Shown here: positions 29,967-39,900 of the stretch, piece by piece
How positions within the stretch are numbered: the stretch's first letter is position 1
How the letters are laid out: each line of letters begins with the position of its first letter
From: Pseudorhodoferax soli
GTDB lineage: Bacteria > Pseudomonadota > Gammaproteobacteria > Burkholderiales > Burkholderiaceae_C
Reading direction: 5' to 3'
NCBI RefSeq assembly: GCF_003337555.1
Contig: NZ_QPJK01000001.1
Span: 1-64,000 of the forward strand
DNA: 64,000 nt
Notes under the pieces: generated by a model
Seen by the model: only the letters and a program-made list of their open reading frames with translations
Database searches by the model: none
Told to the model about the DNA's origin: nothing
Made by a program: the position numbers and the translations under genes

Positions 29967-30876
29967 GCGCCGCCGTGCCGGCGGCCTCGGCACGGATCCA
30001 TTCGCTCACGCGCTGCACATCGGCGCGCGGCGCTGCATCGGCCTGCAGCAGCCAGAACGCATAGGGGCTGGGCCGCGGGCCGTGCGGACCGGCCAGCAGC
30101 GCCAGCTGGCCGCCCGCCAGCAGCGGCTGCAGCAGCTCCAGCCGGCCCAGCGCCACGCCCTGCCCCGCCAGCGCGGCGTGGATCACCTGGTCGTACTGGT
30201 TCAGCCGCAGCATGGCGGGCTGCGCGCGCCCGCGCGCCCCGCTCTTGGCCAGCGGCCAGCCGCGCCACTGCAGCCAGGGCCGCGGGTCGTCCAGCTCCAG
30301 CAAGGCCATGCGCGCCAGCGCGCCGGGGTCGCGCGCCGCCTCTTCCACCAGCCGCGGATGCGCCACCGGCGCCAGCGTCTCGCCGAACAGGCGCTGCGCG
30401 TCGGCCGGCGCATCGGCCGCGCTGCAGTAGCGCAGCGCAAGGTCGATGCCATCGGCGCGCAGGTCGCTCAACTGGTTGCTCGCCGACAGCCGCACGTCCA
30501 GCCCGGTATGCAGGTGCTGCAGCGCCGCGAGCCGCGGCAGCAGCCACAGGCCGACCACGCCCACGCTGGCCGTGACGGTGACGGGCCGGCGCTCCTCGCT
30601 GCGGCGCAGCTCGCCCATCACGTCCTGCAGCTGCTGCAGGGCACCGTCGGCACTGCGGAACAGGCGCTCGCCTTCGGCTGTGAAGGCCACACCGCGGTGC
30701 TGGCGCACGAACAGCCTGCAGCCCAGCTGCTCCTCCAGCTGGTGCACCTGCCGGCTCACGGCCGACTGCGTCAGGCACAGGTCGTCGGCAGCCTGCGTGA
30801 TGCTCAGGCGCCGGCCGACCGCGACGAAGCCCCTCAGCAGATCCAGGGACGACAGGCGCACGAGCGGGATGGACAT
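29953..30876 (-). CDS. LysR-family regulator (GcvA-like)
   Basis: This 307-residue regulator has an N-terminal helix-turn-helix at about residues 9-66 (RLSITQAADDLCLTQSAVSRQVHQLEEQLGCRLFVR). The periplasmic-binding-like effector domain (about 95-295) includes DGIDLALRY, the pattern of GcvA/AmpR relatives. I chose the ATG at 30876 because the helix-turn-helix begins soon after it; the longer frame has no family sequence. It diverges from an MFS gene at 30984, which is its likely target. Confidence 0.88.
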   Translation of the reverse strand: MSIPLVRLSSLDLLRGFVAVGRRLSITQAADDLCLTQSAVSRQVHQLEEQLGCRLFVRQHRGVAFTAEGERLFRSADGALQQLQDVMGELRRSEERRPVTVTASVGVVGLWLLPRLAALQHLHTGLDVRLSASNQLSDLRADGIDLALRYCSAADAPADAQRLFGETLAPVAHPRLVEEAARDPGALARMALLELDDPRPWLQWRGWPLAKSGARGRAQPAMLRLNQYDQVIHAALAGQGVALGRLELLQPLLAGGQLALLAGPHGPRPSPYAFWLLQADAAPRADVQRVSEWIRAEAAGTAALSAS

Positions 30877-30983
30877 CGCGCCATTGTGTCGCGCTGCGGC
30901 CCTGGCAGCCATGCACCCCGCGCATGGCTGGCGCACCAAATCATCCATTGTGCGGATGCGGTGCGCCGCGTTCAATCGTGCCC

Positions 30984-32216
30984 ATGCAACCCCTCTCCTC
31001 GATTCCTTGCAAGCGCAGCGCCTGGTGGACCCAGGCCTGGGTGCTGGTGCTGGCCGGCGGCCTCGTCATGGGGCTCGCCCTCGGCGTGCGCCATGTGCAG
31101 GGCCTGTTCATGCTGCCCATGACGCAGGACCGCGGCTGGACGCGCGAAACCTTTGCGCTGGCGCTGGCCGTGCAGAACCTTGTCTGGGGCCTGGCCCAGC
31201 CTTTCACGGGCATGCTGGCCGATCGCTTCGGCGCCACCCGCGTGGTGGCGGTGGGGCTGCTGCTCTACGCGCTCGGCCTGGCCGGCATGGCCTGGGCACC
31301 CAACGCCATGGCGCTGGTGCTGGCGTCGGGGGTGTGCATCGGCATCGCGCTGTCGGGCACGGCCTTCGGCGTGGTCTACGCGGCGCTGAGCCGCCTGGTG
31401 GCGCCGCAGCGGCGCGGCTGGGCCCTGGGCCTCGCCGGCGCGGTCGGCGGCATCGGGCAGTTCGCGCTGGTGCCCGGGGCGCAGGGCCTCATCGCGGGCT
31501 GGGGCTGGGCGACCGCGCTGGGCGTGCTGTCGGTCACCGCCGCACTGCTGCTGCCACTGGCCTGGCCGCTGAACGACCGCCAGGCGGCGGCTGGCGCGCC
31601 GGGCGAGGCCCTGCCGCTGGGCCGCGCCGTGCGCGAAGCCTTCGCCCAGCCGGGCTTCTGGCTGCTGAACCTGGGCTTTGGGGCCTGCGGCTTCCAGCTG
31701 GCCTTCATCGCCGGCCACCTGCCCGCCTACCTGCTGGACCGCGGCCTGCGCCCCGCCGATGGCGTGGCGGCGCTGGCCATCATCGCCCTGACCAACGTGG
31801 CCGGCACCTACGCCGCCGGCCTGCTCGGTGCGCGCTGGAGCCGAAAGCGCCTGCTGGCCGGCGTCTACCTCGCGCGCAGCGCCGCCATGGCGCTGTTCCT
31901 GCTGGCGCCGCTGTCCAGCGCCAGCCTGTACGCCTTCGCAGCCGCGATGGGCCTGCTCTGGCTGGGCACGCTGCCGCTGACCAACGGCATCGTGGCCCAG
32001 GTGTTCGGCGTGCGCTACCTCGGCACCTTGTTCGGCTTCGTCTTCCTGGGCCACCAGATCGGCGGCTTCCTCGGCGTCTGGCTCGGCGGCCTGGTGTTCC
32101 AGGCCACAGGCTCCTACGAGCCGGTCTGGCTGGCGGCGATGGGCCTGGGCGTGCTGGCCGCGGCGCTGCACTGGCCCATCGACGAACGGCCGCTGCTGCG
32201 GGCGGCCGCCGCATGA
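30984..32216 (+). CDS. Major facilitator superfamily transporter
   Basis: This 410-residue inner-membrane protein has about 12 membrane helices. The MFS loop motif after helix two reads GMLADRFGATR, close to the canonical G-X3-D-R-X-G-R. It resembles the OFA/monocarboxylate-type group. It probably imports or exports an organic acid, but the substrate cannot be read. The divergent LysR gene and 107-bp shared intergenic region suggest LysR control. Confidence 0.88.
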   Translation: MQPLSSIPCKRSAWWTQAWVLVLAGGLVMGLALGVRHVQGLFMLPMTQDRGWTRETFALALAVQNLVWGLAQPFTGMLADRFGATRVVAVGLLLYALGLAGMAWAPNAMALVLASGVCIGIALSGTAFGVVYAALSRLVAPQRRGWALGLAGAVGGIGQFALVPGAQGLIAGWGWATALGVLSVTAALLLPLAWPLNDRQAAAGAPGEALPLGRAVREAFAQPGFWLLNLGFGACGFQLAFIAGHLPAYLLDRGLRPADGVAALAIIALTNVAGTYAAGLLGARWSRKRLLAGVYLARSAAMALFLLAPLSSASLYAFAAAMGLLWLGTLPLTNGIVAQVFGVRYLGTLFGFVFLGHQIGGFLGVWLGGLVFQATGSYEPVWLAAMGLGVLAAALHWPIDERPLLRAAAA

Positions 32217-32335
32217 AGGCCCAGGCGCTCTGGGCACTGGCGCTGGCGGCCGCCTGCGCGGCGATGGCACCGGCCTGGCGTGACCCTGCGCTGGCCCAGG
32301 CCTGGCTCACGCTGGCCGCGCTGTGCGGCGGTTGA
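32213..32335 (+). CDS. Small hydrophobic peptide, 40 residues
   Basis: The ATG overlaps the MFS stop by 4 bp (ATGA). The predicted peptide is MKAQALWALALAAACAAMAP followed by WRDPALAQAWLTLAALCGG: one hydrophobic segment and a short amphipathic tail. The coupling suggests it is translated with the transporter, perhaps as a membrane partner. It could also be a chance frame in GC-rich DNA, so I hold this loosely. Confidence 0.4.
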   Translation: MKAQALWALALAAACAAMAPAWRDPALAQAWLTLAALCGG

Positions 32336-33151
32336 TCACAGGTCTGCCGCAGCCCACGCCGCCTGGATGTCGGCGGCCAGGCGCAGCAATAGGTCGACAT
32401 GGTTGCCGTCGTCCTCCTGCGTGGATGCCGCGGGCACCGGAAAGCTCACGTTGAGCGCGTACAGGTCGCCGCCGGGCGTGCGCAGCGGCGCAGCCACGGA
32501 GACCATGCCGGCCTGCCACTGCGCGCGGCAAAACCCCTGTGCGCGCACGCAGGCCAGCGCCGCATCCACACTGCGCTGCTGCGCCGGCCAGCCGCTGCCG
32601 TGGGCCTGGCGCAGGCGCGCCAGCAGCGCCTTGCGGTCGGCCGCGCCGAGGCCGGCCAGGAAGGCGCAGCCCAGCGCGGTGCTGGCGATCGGGATGCGCG
32701 AGCCCGGCACGATGCGCCGGAACATGCCGAGCCGGCTCAGCCGCACCGAGTCGAGGTAGACCATCTCCAGCTGGTCGGCCATGGCCAGGCCGACATTGAC
32801 GCGCCGCCCCTCGGCCAGCGAACGCATCAGCGGCAGCGCCACCTCCAGCGCGCGCTCGGACGCGCGGAACACCAGCGCCAGCGTGAGGCACACGGCGCCC
32901 AGCCGGTAGCCCTGCTGCTGGTGGTCGTAGGCCAGGAACCCCGCCTCCACCAGCGAGCGCGTGAGCCGGCTCACGGTCGGGCGCGGCAGGCCGCTGCGCT
33001 CGGCCAGTTCGGCATTGCCCAAGGTGCGCCCGCCGAGCCGGAAGGCGCGCAGCAGGGCCAGGCCGCGCTCCAACGAATGGCTGCCCGGCGTGCTGCGCAC
33101 GAAGCTGCCCGAGGCACGCGTGCGGCTGCGGGTGGAAGGTTCGGAGGCCAT
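32336..33151 (-). CDS. IclR-family transcriptional regulator
   Basis: This 271-residue regulator has an N-terminal winged helix at about residues 24-85 (SLERGLALLRAF...ELAERSGLPRPTVSRLTRSLVEAGFL) and a C-terminal GAF-like effector domain. The region IPIASTALGCAFLAG is the effector-pocket motif of the family. The ATG at 33151 follows a perfect 8-bp dyad (33166-33186), probably its own operator. It diverges from the acyl-CoA operon starting at 33252. Confidence 0.9.
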   Translation of the reverse strand: MASEPSTRSRTRASGSFVRSTPGSHSLERGLALLRAFRLGGRTLGNAELAERSGLPRPTVSRLTRSLVEAGFLAYDHQQQGYRLGAVCLTLALVFRASERALEVALPLMRSLAEGRRVNVGLAMADQLEMVYLDSVRLSRLGMFRRIVPGSRIPIASTALGCAFLAGLGAADRKALLARLRQAHGSGWPAQQRSVDAALACVRAQGFCRAQWQAGMVSVAAPLRTPGGDLYALNVSFPVPAASTQEDDGNHVDLLLRLAADIQAAWAAADL

Positions 33152-33165
33152 GCGCACGATTCTCG

Positions 33166-33186
33166 CAATTTCGGAGAACGAAATTG
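33166..33186. promoter_or_regulatory. Probable IclR operator
   Basis: CAATTTCG-N5-CGAAATTG is a perfect inverted repeat with 8-bp arms, 14 bp upstream of the iclR-type gene and 65 bp upstream of the divergent crotonase gene. AT-rich arms with TTTCG/CGAAA are typical of IclR-family sites. It is placed to control both directions. Confidence 0.6.
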
Positions 33187-33251
33187 GGTTCTTGCCGCAG
33201 GCCTTCTGCACCCCAATACTGCGGCCGACCCGACGACAACGGAGACAAGGG

Positions 33252-34028
33252 ATGGACTTCAAGGAGTTGCACTACGGCGTGGCCGAGCGCGTCGCCGTGC
33301 TGCGTTTCCAGCGGCCCGAGCGCATGAACGCCTGGACACCGCTGCTGGAGACCGAGCTGCGCCAGGCGCTGGCCCTGGCCGAACAGGACGAGGACGTGCG
33401 CTGCATCGTGCTGACCGGCGCGGGCCGCGCCTTCTGCGCCGGCATGGACATGGAGGTGCTGCGCCAGGGCGATGGCCAGCAGCGCAGCGGCCCGCTGGCC
33501 GAAGGCCGGCGCTACGCCTTCATGGACCGCATCGACAAGCCGCTCGTGGCCGCCATCAACGGCGCGGCGGCCGGCGTGGGCCTGTGCCTGGCGCTGTACT
33601 GCGACCTGCGCTTCGTGGCCGCAGGCGCCAAGCTCACCGCCCCCTACGCACGGCGCGGGCTGGTTGCCGAGCATGGCATCGCCTGGCTGCTGCCGCGGCT
33701 CGTGGGCCCCATGCATGCGGCCGACCTGCTGCTGAGCGGGCGCACGCTGCTGGCAGACGAAGCCGAGCGCATGGGGCTGGCACACCAGCTGCCGGCCGAG
33801 GGCTTCCTCGAGGCCGTCCTGGAACGCGCACGCGATCTGGCGAACGCGACATCGCCGCGCGCGGTGCGCACCATGAAGCGCCAGCTGCGCGAAGCGCGGT
33901 CACAGACGCTGCTGGAAGCCACCGACGTGGCCGACCGCGAGATCGCCGCCTGCCGCGGCACCGAGGATTTTCGCGAGGGCGTGCAGCACTTCATCGAGAA
34001 GCGCGCGCCCCGCTTCACAGGGAGATGA
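33252..34028 (+). CDS. Enoyl-CoA hydratase/isomerase family protein
   Basis: This 258-residue crotonase-fold enzyme has the oxyanion-hole segments GAGRAFCAGMDMEVL (about residues 56-70) and INGAAAGVGLCLALYCDLRF (98-117). The glutamate in GLVAEHGIAWLLPRLVG (about 138-154) matches the second catalytic glutamate position. It hydrates or isomerises an enoyl-CoA. AAGGG and GGAG lie upstream of the ATG. It is the first gene of an IclR-controlled unit with a CoA-transferase, Bug receptor and second crotonase, which suggests degradation of an acid through CoA thioesters. Confidence 0.9.
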   Translation: MDFKELHYGVAERVAVLRFQRPERMNAWTPLLETELRQALALAEQDEDVRCIVLTGAGRAFCAGMDMEVLRQGDGQQRSGPLAEGRRYAFMDRIDKPLVAAINGAAAGVGLCLALYCDLRFVAAGAKLTAPYARRGLVAEHGIAWLLPRLVGPMHAADLLLSGRTLLADEAERMGLAHQLPAEGFLEAVLERARDLANATSPRAVRTMKRQLREARSQTLLEATDVADREIAACRGTEDFREGVQHFIEKRAPRFTGR

Positions 34029-34030
34029 GC

Positions 34031-35167
34031 ATGGACCGATCCGCAGCACAACCGCTCAAGGGCATCCGCGTGGTCGAGGTCGCGCAGAACATCGCCGGCC
34101 CCTACGCCGGCGAGATCCTCTCGGCCCTGGGTGCCGACGTGGTCAAGGTGGAGCGGCCCGGCACGGGCGACGACGCGCGCGGCTGGGGCCCGCCGTTCTG
34201 GCGCGGCACGGCCACCACCTTCCAGGCGATGAACCACGGGAAGAAGAGCGTCACGCTGGACCTCAAGGATCCGGCCGACCTGCAATGGCTGCACGGCTTC
34301 ATCGCCGAGGCCGATGTGTTCGTGCAGAACATGCGCCCGGGCGCGCTGGCCGAGCTGCAGCTGGGGCCCGACGTGCTCTGCGCGGCCAACCCGCGGCTGG
34401 TGTACTGCTCCCTGACGGCCTTCGGCCACAAGGGCCCCAAGCAGCTCGCGCCAGGCTACGAGCCCATGGTGCAGGCCTATGCGGGCCTGTTCAGCATCAA
34501 CGGCGCCGAGAACGGGCCGCCGGCGCGCGTGGGCATGCAGGTGCTCGACCTGGGCAGCGGCATCTGGGCCGCGCTGGGCTGCATCGCGGCGCTGTTCCAG
34601 CGCAGCACCAGCGGCAAGGGCTGCGTGGTCGACACCTCGCTGTTCGAGACGGCACTGGGCTGGCTGCAGGTGGCGATGGCGGGCTTCCAGGCCACCGGCC
34701 AGCAGCCCGCGCGGCACCGCAGCGGCAACCCCAACGTGGTGGTGTTCCAGGCGCTGCCAACGGCCGATGGCGAGCTGGTGGTGGCGGCTGCCAACGACCG
34801 GCTGTTCGCCAAGCTGGCGCGCCTGGTCGGCCGCGCGGAATGGGCCAGCGACCCGCGCTACGCCAGCAATGCGCTGCGCGTGGAGCACAAGGCCGAACTG
34901 GTGCCGCAGCTGGAGGCGCTGTTCCGCCAGCGCTCCACCGCCGACTGGATCGCCGCGCTCGAAGGTGCGGGCATCCCGTGCGGGCCGATCCAGGACTTCG
35001 CCCAGGTGATGGCGCAGCCGCAGACCGAGGCGATCGGCATCTTCCAGAACATCCCCGAGGTCGACCTGCGCGTGGTCGGCCTGCCGCTGTCCTTCGACGG
35101 CGAGCGCCCGCCGGTGCGCGGCCGCGCACCCGAACTCGGCGAGCACACGCAGGACCTGCGGGGCTGA
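34031..35167 (+). CDS. Family III CoA-transferase (CaiB/BaiF)
   Basis: This 378-residue enzyme transfers CoA between acyl-CoA and a free acid. It has GIRVVEVAQNIAGPYAGEILSALGADVVKVERPGTGDD at the N-terminus, NHGKKSVTLDLKDP, and the acidic-residue region VVDTSLFETALGW near residue 200. I chose the ATG at 34031, with GGGAG 6 nt upstream, over one at 34025 that would touch its own ribosome site. It lies 2 bp after the crotonase gene. It probably charges the acid captured by the Bug receptor downstream. Confidence 0.9.
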   Translation: MDRSAAQPLKGIRVVEVAQNIAGPYAGEILSALGADVVKVERPGTGDDARGWGPPFWRGTATTFQAMNHGKKSVTLDLKDPADLQWLHGFIAEADVFVQNMRPGALAELQLGPDVLCAANPRLVYCSLTAFGHKGPKQLAPGYEPMVQAYAGLFSINGAENGPPARVGMQVLDLGSGIWAALGCIAALFQRSTSGKGCVVDTSLFETALGWLQVAMAGFQATGQQPARHRSGNPNVVVFQALPTADGELVVAAANDRLFAKLARLVGRAEWASDPRYASNALRVEHKAELVPQLEALFRQRSTADWIAALEGAGIPCGPIQDFAQVMAQPQTEAIGIFQNIPEVDLRVVGLPLSFDGERPPVRGRAPELGEHTQDLRG

Positions 35168-35194
35168 TCCCACCCACGACAAGGAGACACCAGC

Positions 35195-36151
35195 ATGGAC
35201 AGAAGACATTGGCTCCGGGGCCTGGCGGCGCTGCCGCTGGCCGCGGCGCTGCCCACCCGGGCGCAGGACAAGCCGATCCAGATCATCGTGCCCTTCGGCC
35301 CCGGCGGCTCGGGCGACATCTCCGCGCGCATGCTGTCGGAGTTCCTCACGAAGAAGACGGGCCGCGCCGTGGTCGTGGACAACAAGCCCGGCGGCAACGG
35401 CATCATCGGCGTGGAGGCGGCCCGCACCGCGCCGGCCGACGGCTCGGTGCTGCTGCTGGCCACCACCTCCACGCACCTGGCCAACCCGGCGCTGTTCCAC
35501 AAGCTGCCCTACGACCCCGGCAAGGACTTCCGCCTGGTGGGCTCCTTCGGCCCGGGCTCGACCTACCTGCTGGTGCGCCCGGACGCGCCCTACAAGACGC
35601 TGCAGGACTTCGTCCGCGCGGCCAAGGCGGCGCCCGGCAAGCTCAACTACGGGCACTTCAACGCCACCTCCAAGGTCACGGCCGCGCTGTTCGCACACGA
35701 GGCCGGCATCGCGCTCACGGCCATCCCCTACAAACAGGTGGGCCAGGCGATGTCCGAACTCATGGCGGGCCAGATCCAGGTGGTGTTCACCGACACCGTG
35801 CAGGGCGACTCCTTCGTCGCCTCGGGCCAGCTGCGTGCGCTGGCCGTGCACAGCGACGCGCGCCTCAAGCGCTACCCCGATCTGCCGCTGGTCGCCGAGA
35901 GCATTCCCAACTTCACGATCCGCGGCGGCTTCCTGGGCATCGCCGTGCCGGCCGCCACGCCGCTGGCCGTGCAGCAGCAGCTCAACGCCTGGATCAACGA
36001 GGCCGTGACGACCGACCCGATCAGGGCGCGGCTGGAGGGCTTCGCGTTCACGCCGGCCAGCGTGGGCCTGGCCGAGCTGGCGGCCTTCGAGCGCGAGGAG
36101 CGCGCGAAGTGGAAGCAGTACGTGGACATCGCGAAGATCGAAGTGCAATGA
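35195..36151 (+). CDS. Bug/TctC-family periplasmic receptor
   Basis: This 318-residue tripartite-tricarboxylate-transporter-type receptor has an N-terminal twin-arginine-like signal (MDRRHWLRGLAALPLAAALPTRA). The mature protein begins KPIQIIVPFGPGGSGDISARML, the Bug ligand-pocket motif. PYKQVGQAMSELMAGQIQVVF is the second pocket segment. No TctA or TctB permease gene is nearby, so it is an orphan receptor. The acyl-CoA genes on both sides suggest it binds their carboxylate substrate, either for transport or sensing. Confidence 0.92.
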   Translation: MDRRHWLRGLAALPLAAALPTRAQDKPIQIIVPFGPGGSGDISARMLSEFLTKKTGRAVVVDNKPGGNGIIGVEAARTAPADGSVLLLATTSTHLANPALFHKLPYDPGKDFRLVGSFGPGSTYLLVRPDAPYKTLQDFVRAAKAAPGKLNYGHFNATSKVTAALFAHEAGIALTAIPYKQVGQAMSELMAGQIQVVFTDTVQGDSFVASGQLRALAVHSDARLKRYPDLPLVAESIPNFTIRGGFLGIAVPAATPLAVQQQLNAWINEAVTTDPIRARLEGFAFTPASVGLAELAAFEREERAKWKQYVDIAKIEVQ

Positions 36152-36900
36152 CGGACATCGCCCGACTGGACTGCGGCCACGCACATGTGGCTTTGCTGGA
36201 GATCCGCCGCCCGCCCCACAACCACGCCAGCCTGGAGATGCTGCGCGAACTGGCCGACCTGCTGGAGCGGCTGGACGCCGACCCGGCCGTGCGCTGCAGC
36301 GTGCTGGCGGCCGAGGGCCGCGTGTTCTGCGCCGGTGCCGATTTCAGCAGCGGCGCGCAGGACCCTGCCGCCTTCTATGTGCAGGCCATGCGCCTGTTCC
36401 GCACCGCCAAGCCCGTGGTGGCGGCGGTGCAGGGTGCGGCCATCGGCGCGGGCCTGGGCCTGGCCGTGGCGGCCGACTTCCGCGTCAGCTGCGCGCAGGC
36501 GCGCTTCTCGGCCAACTTCAACCGGCTGGGCTTTCACCCCGGGTTTGGCCTCAGCGCGACGCTGCCACGCCTGGTCGGCCCGCAGCAGGCCAGCCTGCTG
36601 CTGTACACGGGCCGGCGCATCGGCGGCGAGGAGGCGCTGCGCATCGGGCTCGTCGACCAGCTGGTGGCCGAGGACCAGGTGCGCGCCGGCGCTCTGGCGC
36701 TGGCGGCCGAGATCGCCGCGTCGGCGCCGCTGGCGGTGACCAGCACGCGCGCCACGCTGCGCCGCGGCCTGGCAGACGCCATCGAGCAGCTCAACCGGCA
36801 CGAGCGCGCCATGCAGCAGGCCCACTACGCGACGGCCGACTTCCGCGAAGGCGTGCGCGCGATGGCGGAGCGGCGGCTGCCGCGCTTCGAGGGCCGCTGA
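36148..36900 (+). CDS. Enoyl-CoA hydratase/isomerase family protein (second)
   Basis: This 250-residue crotonase-fold protein has the oxyanion segments AEGRVFCAGADFSSG (about residues 53-67) and VQGAAIGAGLGLAVAADFRV (93-112). Where the first crotonase has an E near VAEHGIA, this one reads GFHPGFGLSATLPRLVG, so the second catalytic glutamate seems absent and the chemistry may differ (isomerase, hydrolase or lyase). Its ATG overlaps the Bug gene stop by 4 bp. Confidence 0.88.
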   Translation: MTDIARLDCGHAHVALLEIRRPPHNHASLEMLRELADLLERLDADPAVRCSVLAAEGRVFCAGADFSSGAQDPAAFYVQAMRLFRTAKPVVAAVQGAAIGAGLGLAVAADFRVSCAQARFSANFNRLGFHPGFGLSATLPRLVGPQQASLLLYTGRRIGGEEALRIGLVDQLVAEDQVRAGALALAAEIAASAPLAVTSTRATLRRGLADAIEQLNRHERAMQQAHYATADFREGVRAMAERRLPRFEGR

Positions 36901-36904
36901 GCCT

Positions 36905-39900
36905 TCAGGAGCGGCCGGCCAGCGCCAGCAGGCCCTCCGCCGGCAGCGGCGGTGCGAACAGGTAGCCCTGGTAGATGTGGCAGCCGGCGGCCAGCAGCAC
37001 GGCGCGCTGCTCGGCGGTCTCCACGCCCTCGGCCACGACGTCCAGGCCCAGGCTCGCGCCCAGCGCGATGACGGTGCGCACGATGGCCGCGTCGTTCGGG
37101 TCGGCCAGCAGGTCGCGCACGAAGGACTGGTCGATCTTGAGCTGGTCCAGCGGCAGCCGCTTGAGGTAGGAGAGCGAGGAATAGCCGGTGCCGAAGTCGT
37201 CCAGCGAGAAGCGCACGCCCAGCGACTTGAGCGCGCCCATCTTGTTCACGATGGCGTCCAGGTCGCGCGCGACCACGCTCTCGGTGAGCTCCAGCTTGAG
37301 CCGCGCCGGATCGGCGTCGGTGCTGTGCAGCGCGTCCAGCACCTGGCTGACGAAGTCCGGGTGGTGGAACTGGCGCGCGCTGACGTTGACGGCCATCACC
37401 GCCTGGCCCAGCGGCGTGCCGGGGCGCCAGCCGGCCAGCTCGCGGCAGGCCGTGCGCAGCACCCATTCGCCCAGGGCGTAGATGCTGCCGCTGTCCTCGG
37501 CCAGCGCGATGAAGACCGCCGGCGACACCGGCCCGCGCTCGGGATGGGTCCAGCGGCACAGCGCCTCGGCGCCCACCAGCGCGTCGTCGGCGTCGATCTG
37601 CGGCTGGTACAGCAGCCGCAGTTCGTTGCGCGGCACGGCCTGGCGCAGCGCGGCTTCCAGCTGCGCGCGCTCGGCCACGCTGTTGCGCAGGCCTTCGTCG
37701 AACAGGCGGAAGGTGCTGCGCCCGTCGTGCTTGGCCAGCTCCATGGCCGAATCGGCGCGCGCCAGCAACTCCTCCAGCGTGAGCGCCTCGCGGCCGAACA
37801 CCGCGATGCCCATGCTGGCCGAGCAGTACAGCTCGCGCCCGCCGACCTGGGACGGCACGGCCAGCATGCGCAGCACGCTGCGGCAGCGGTCCTGCGCCAG
37901 CCGCTGGGCTTCCTCCTCGTCGTCGCCCAGCGCGTCCAGCAGCACGATGAACTCGTCGGCGTGCAGGCGCGCCACCAGGTGCTCGGCGGGCACGCAGTCG
38001 CGCAAGCGCTGCGCCACCTCGCGCAGCACGGCATCGCCGCTGCGGTGGCCCCAGTTGTCGTTGATGGCCTTGAAGCGGTCCAGGTCCAGCAGGATGGCGG
38101 CACCCACCATGCCCCGGGCCTGGGCCGCCGCCAGCAGCTGCGTGGCCTCCTTCACGAACAGGCTGCGGTTCGGCAGACCGGTGAGCTGGTCGTAGTAGGC
38201 CAGCCGGTGCAGCTGCTCCTGCGAGGTGCGCCGCGAGCTGATGTCCTGCAGCGTGAAGAAGCGCTCGGCCCCGTCCTCGGTGGCACCGGGCGTGCTCAGC
38301 AGCAGCCAGCGTGGCACGGCGCCGTCGCCCTGCGCCAGGCGGAACTCGTACTCCAGCGCCACGGGCGCAGCCTCGCCCAGGCACAGCGACTCGACACGCT
38401 GGCGCTGGCGCGCGTCGACGCAGGCGAGGAAGCGGTCGAACGCCAGCCGCTCGGTCGGCGGCAGGCCCAGCAGCCGCGCGCAAGCCGGCGACAGATGGCA
38501 GGCCCGGTCCGAGCGATCGACCCGGAAATGGCCCAGGGCCGCAACGCGCTGCGCCTCCAGCAGCACGCGTTCGTTCTCCTGCAGGGCCTGCAAGATGCGC
38601 ATGCGCGAGGTGATGTCGCGCGAGAGCACGATGAAGCGGGCCTGCGCCGGATCGGCATGCTCGGTCTTGCAGGCCACCGACAGTTCGAACCAGCGCGGCT
38701 GGCCCTTGATCTCCACCTCCAGGCGCAGGCCGGCGCTGCGCCCATGGTCGCGCGCCAGCGCCAGCGCCTGCAGCACGGTGGCGGCCGCGGCGGGCGGTAG
38801 CAAGTCGTGCGCGGTTCGCCCGATGATCTGCTCGGGCGGCGCGATCAATCCGTCCAGGCGGCGTGCGCGCAAGGCAAGGTAGCGGCCCTCGCCGTCCATC
38901 TCGACCAGCAGGTCGGGGATGGCATTGAGCGTGCCGGCGATCTCCACCGACAGCGCCCGCGCTTCCCCGCTCATCTGGAGCGCGAGCCGCTGCGCTCGGT
39001 TGCGCGCGTTCAGCAGCAGGAACACGATGACGCCGGCCGACAGGCTCAGCAGCAGGCCGGTGAGCGCCAGCCCCCGGTGGTCGCTGGCGCTGTGCTGCGC
39101 GATGAAGGCCGCCGTCGGCGTCAGCACGTAGGTCCAGTTGCGCCCGCCGAAGCTGGCGACCCGGTGCACGGCAAAGGCCGTGGCGGGGGCGCCGTCGAAC
39201 GGCGCTGGCTGGCCGTCGAGCAGGCCGAACAGGTGGTTGGCTTCGGACGCCTGCTCGCCATCGAACACCTGCAGGTGCAGGCCGGGCATGAGGTCCGCGG
39301 CGACGGGCGCCAGCAGATCGCGCAGCCGGAACGGCGCATCGGCCCAGCCCACGGGCCCCAGGCTCTGCGGTTCCTGGCCGGGCCCATGGGCTTGCGGCAT
39401 GTAGACCGGCAGGTACATCACGAAGCCGGGTTCCGGTCCGCCGCCCACGTCCTGCACCAGCTGCAGCTTGCCCGTCAGCGCCAGCGCACCGGTGGCGATG
39501 GACTGCTCCACCGCCGCACGGGCCATGGGCACGGTCAGCACGTCCAGGCCCAGCGCGCTCCGGTTGTTGCGCGTGGGCGGCTCCATGAACAGGATGGGGG
39601 CGTAGGCCTCGCGCTGCCCGGGCGGGCGCAGCACGAGGCCGGAGGCATCGAAGGCGGCCGCGGCGGCATGGCGCGGCACGGCGGCGCCGCGCAGGTGGGC
39701 GACGAAGCCCACGCCCTGCAGCCCCGGGGCTGTGCGCTGCAGCGCCAGCGAATCCACGAAGGCCCGGAACTCGGCGGCATCGACCTCGTCCGAGCCCTCG
39801 AAGAAGCCCTTGACGCCGCGCATCACGAGCTCGAAGGAGCGCAGCTGGGTCTGCACATTGGACACGGCGCTGTCGGCCTCGTGGGCCACCAGCGCGCGCA

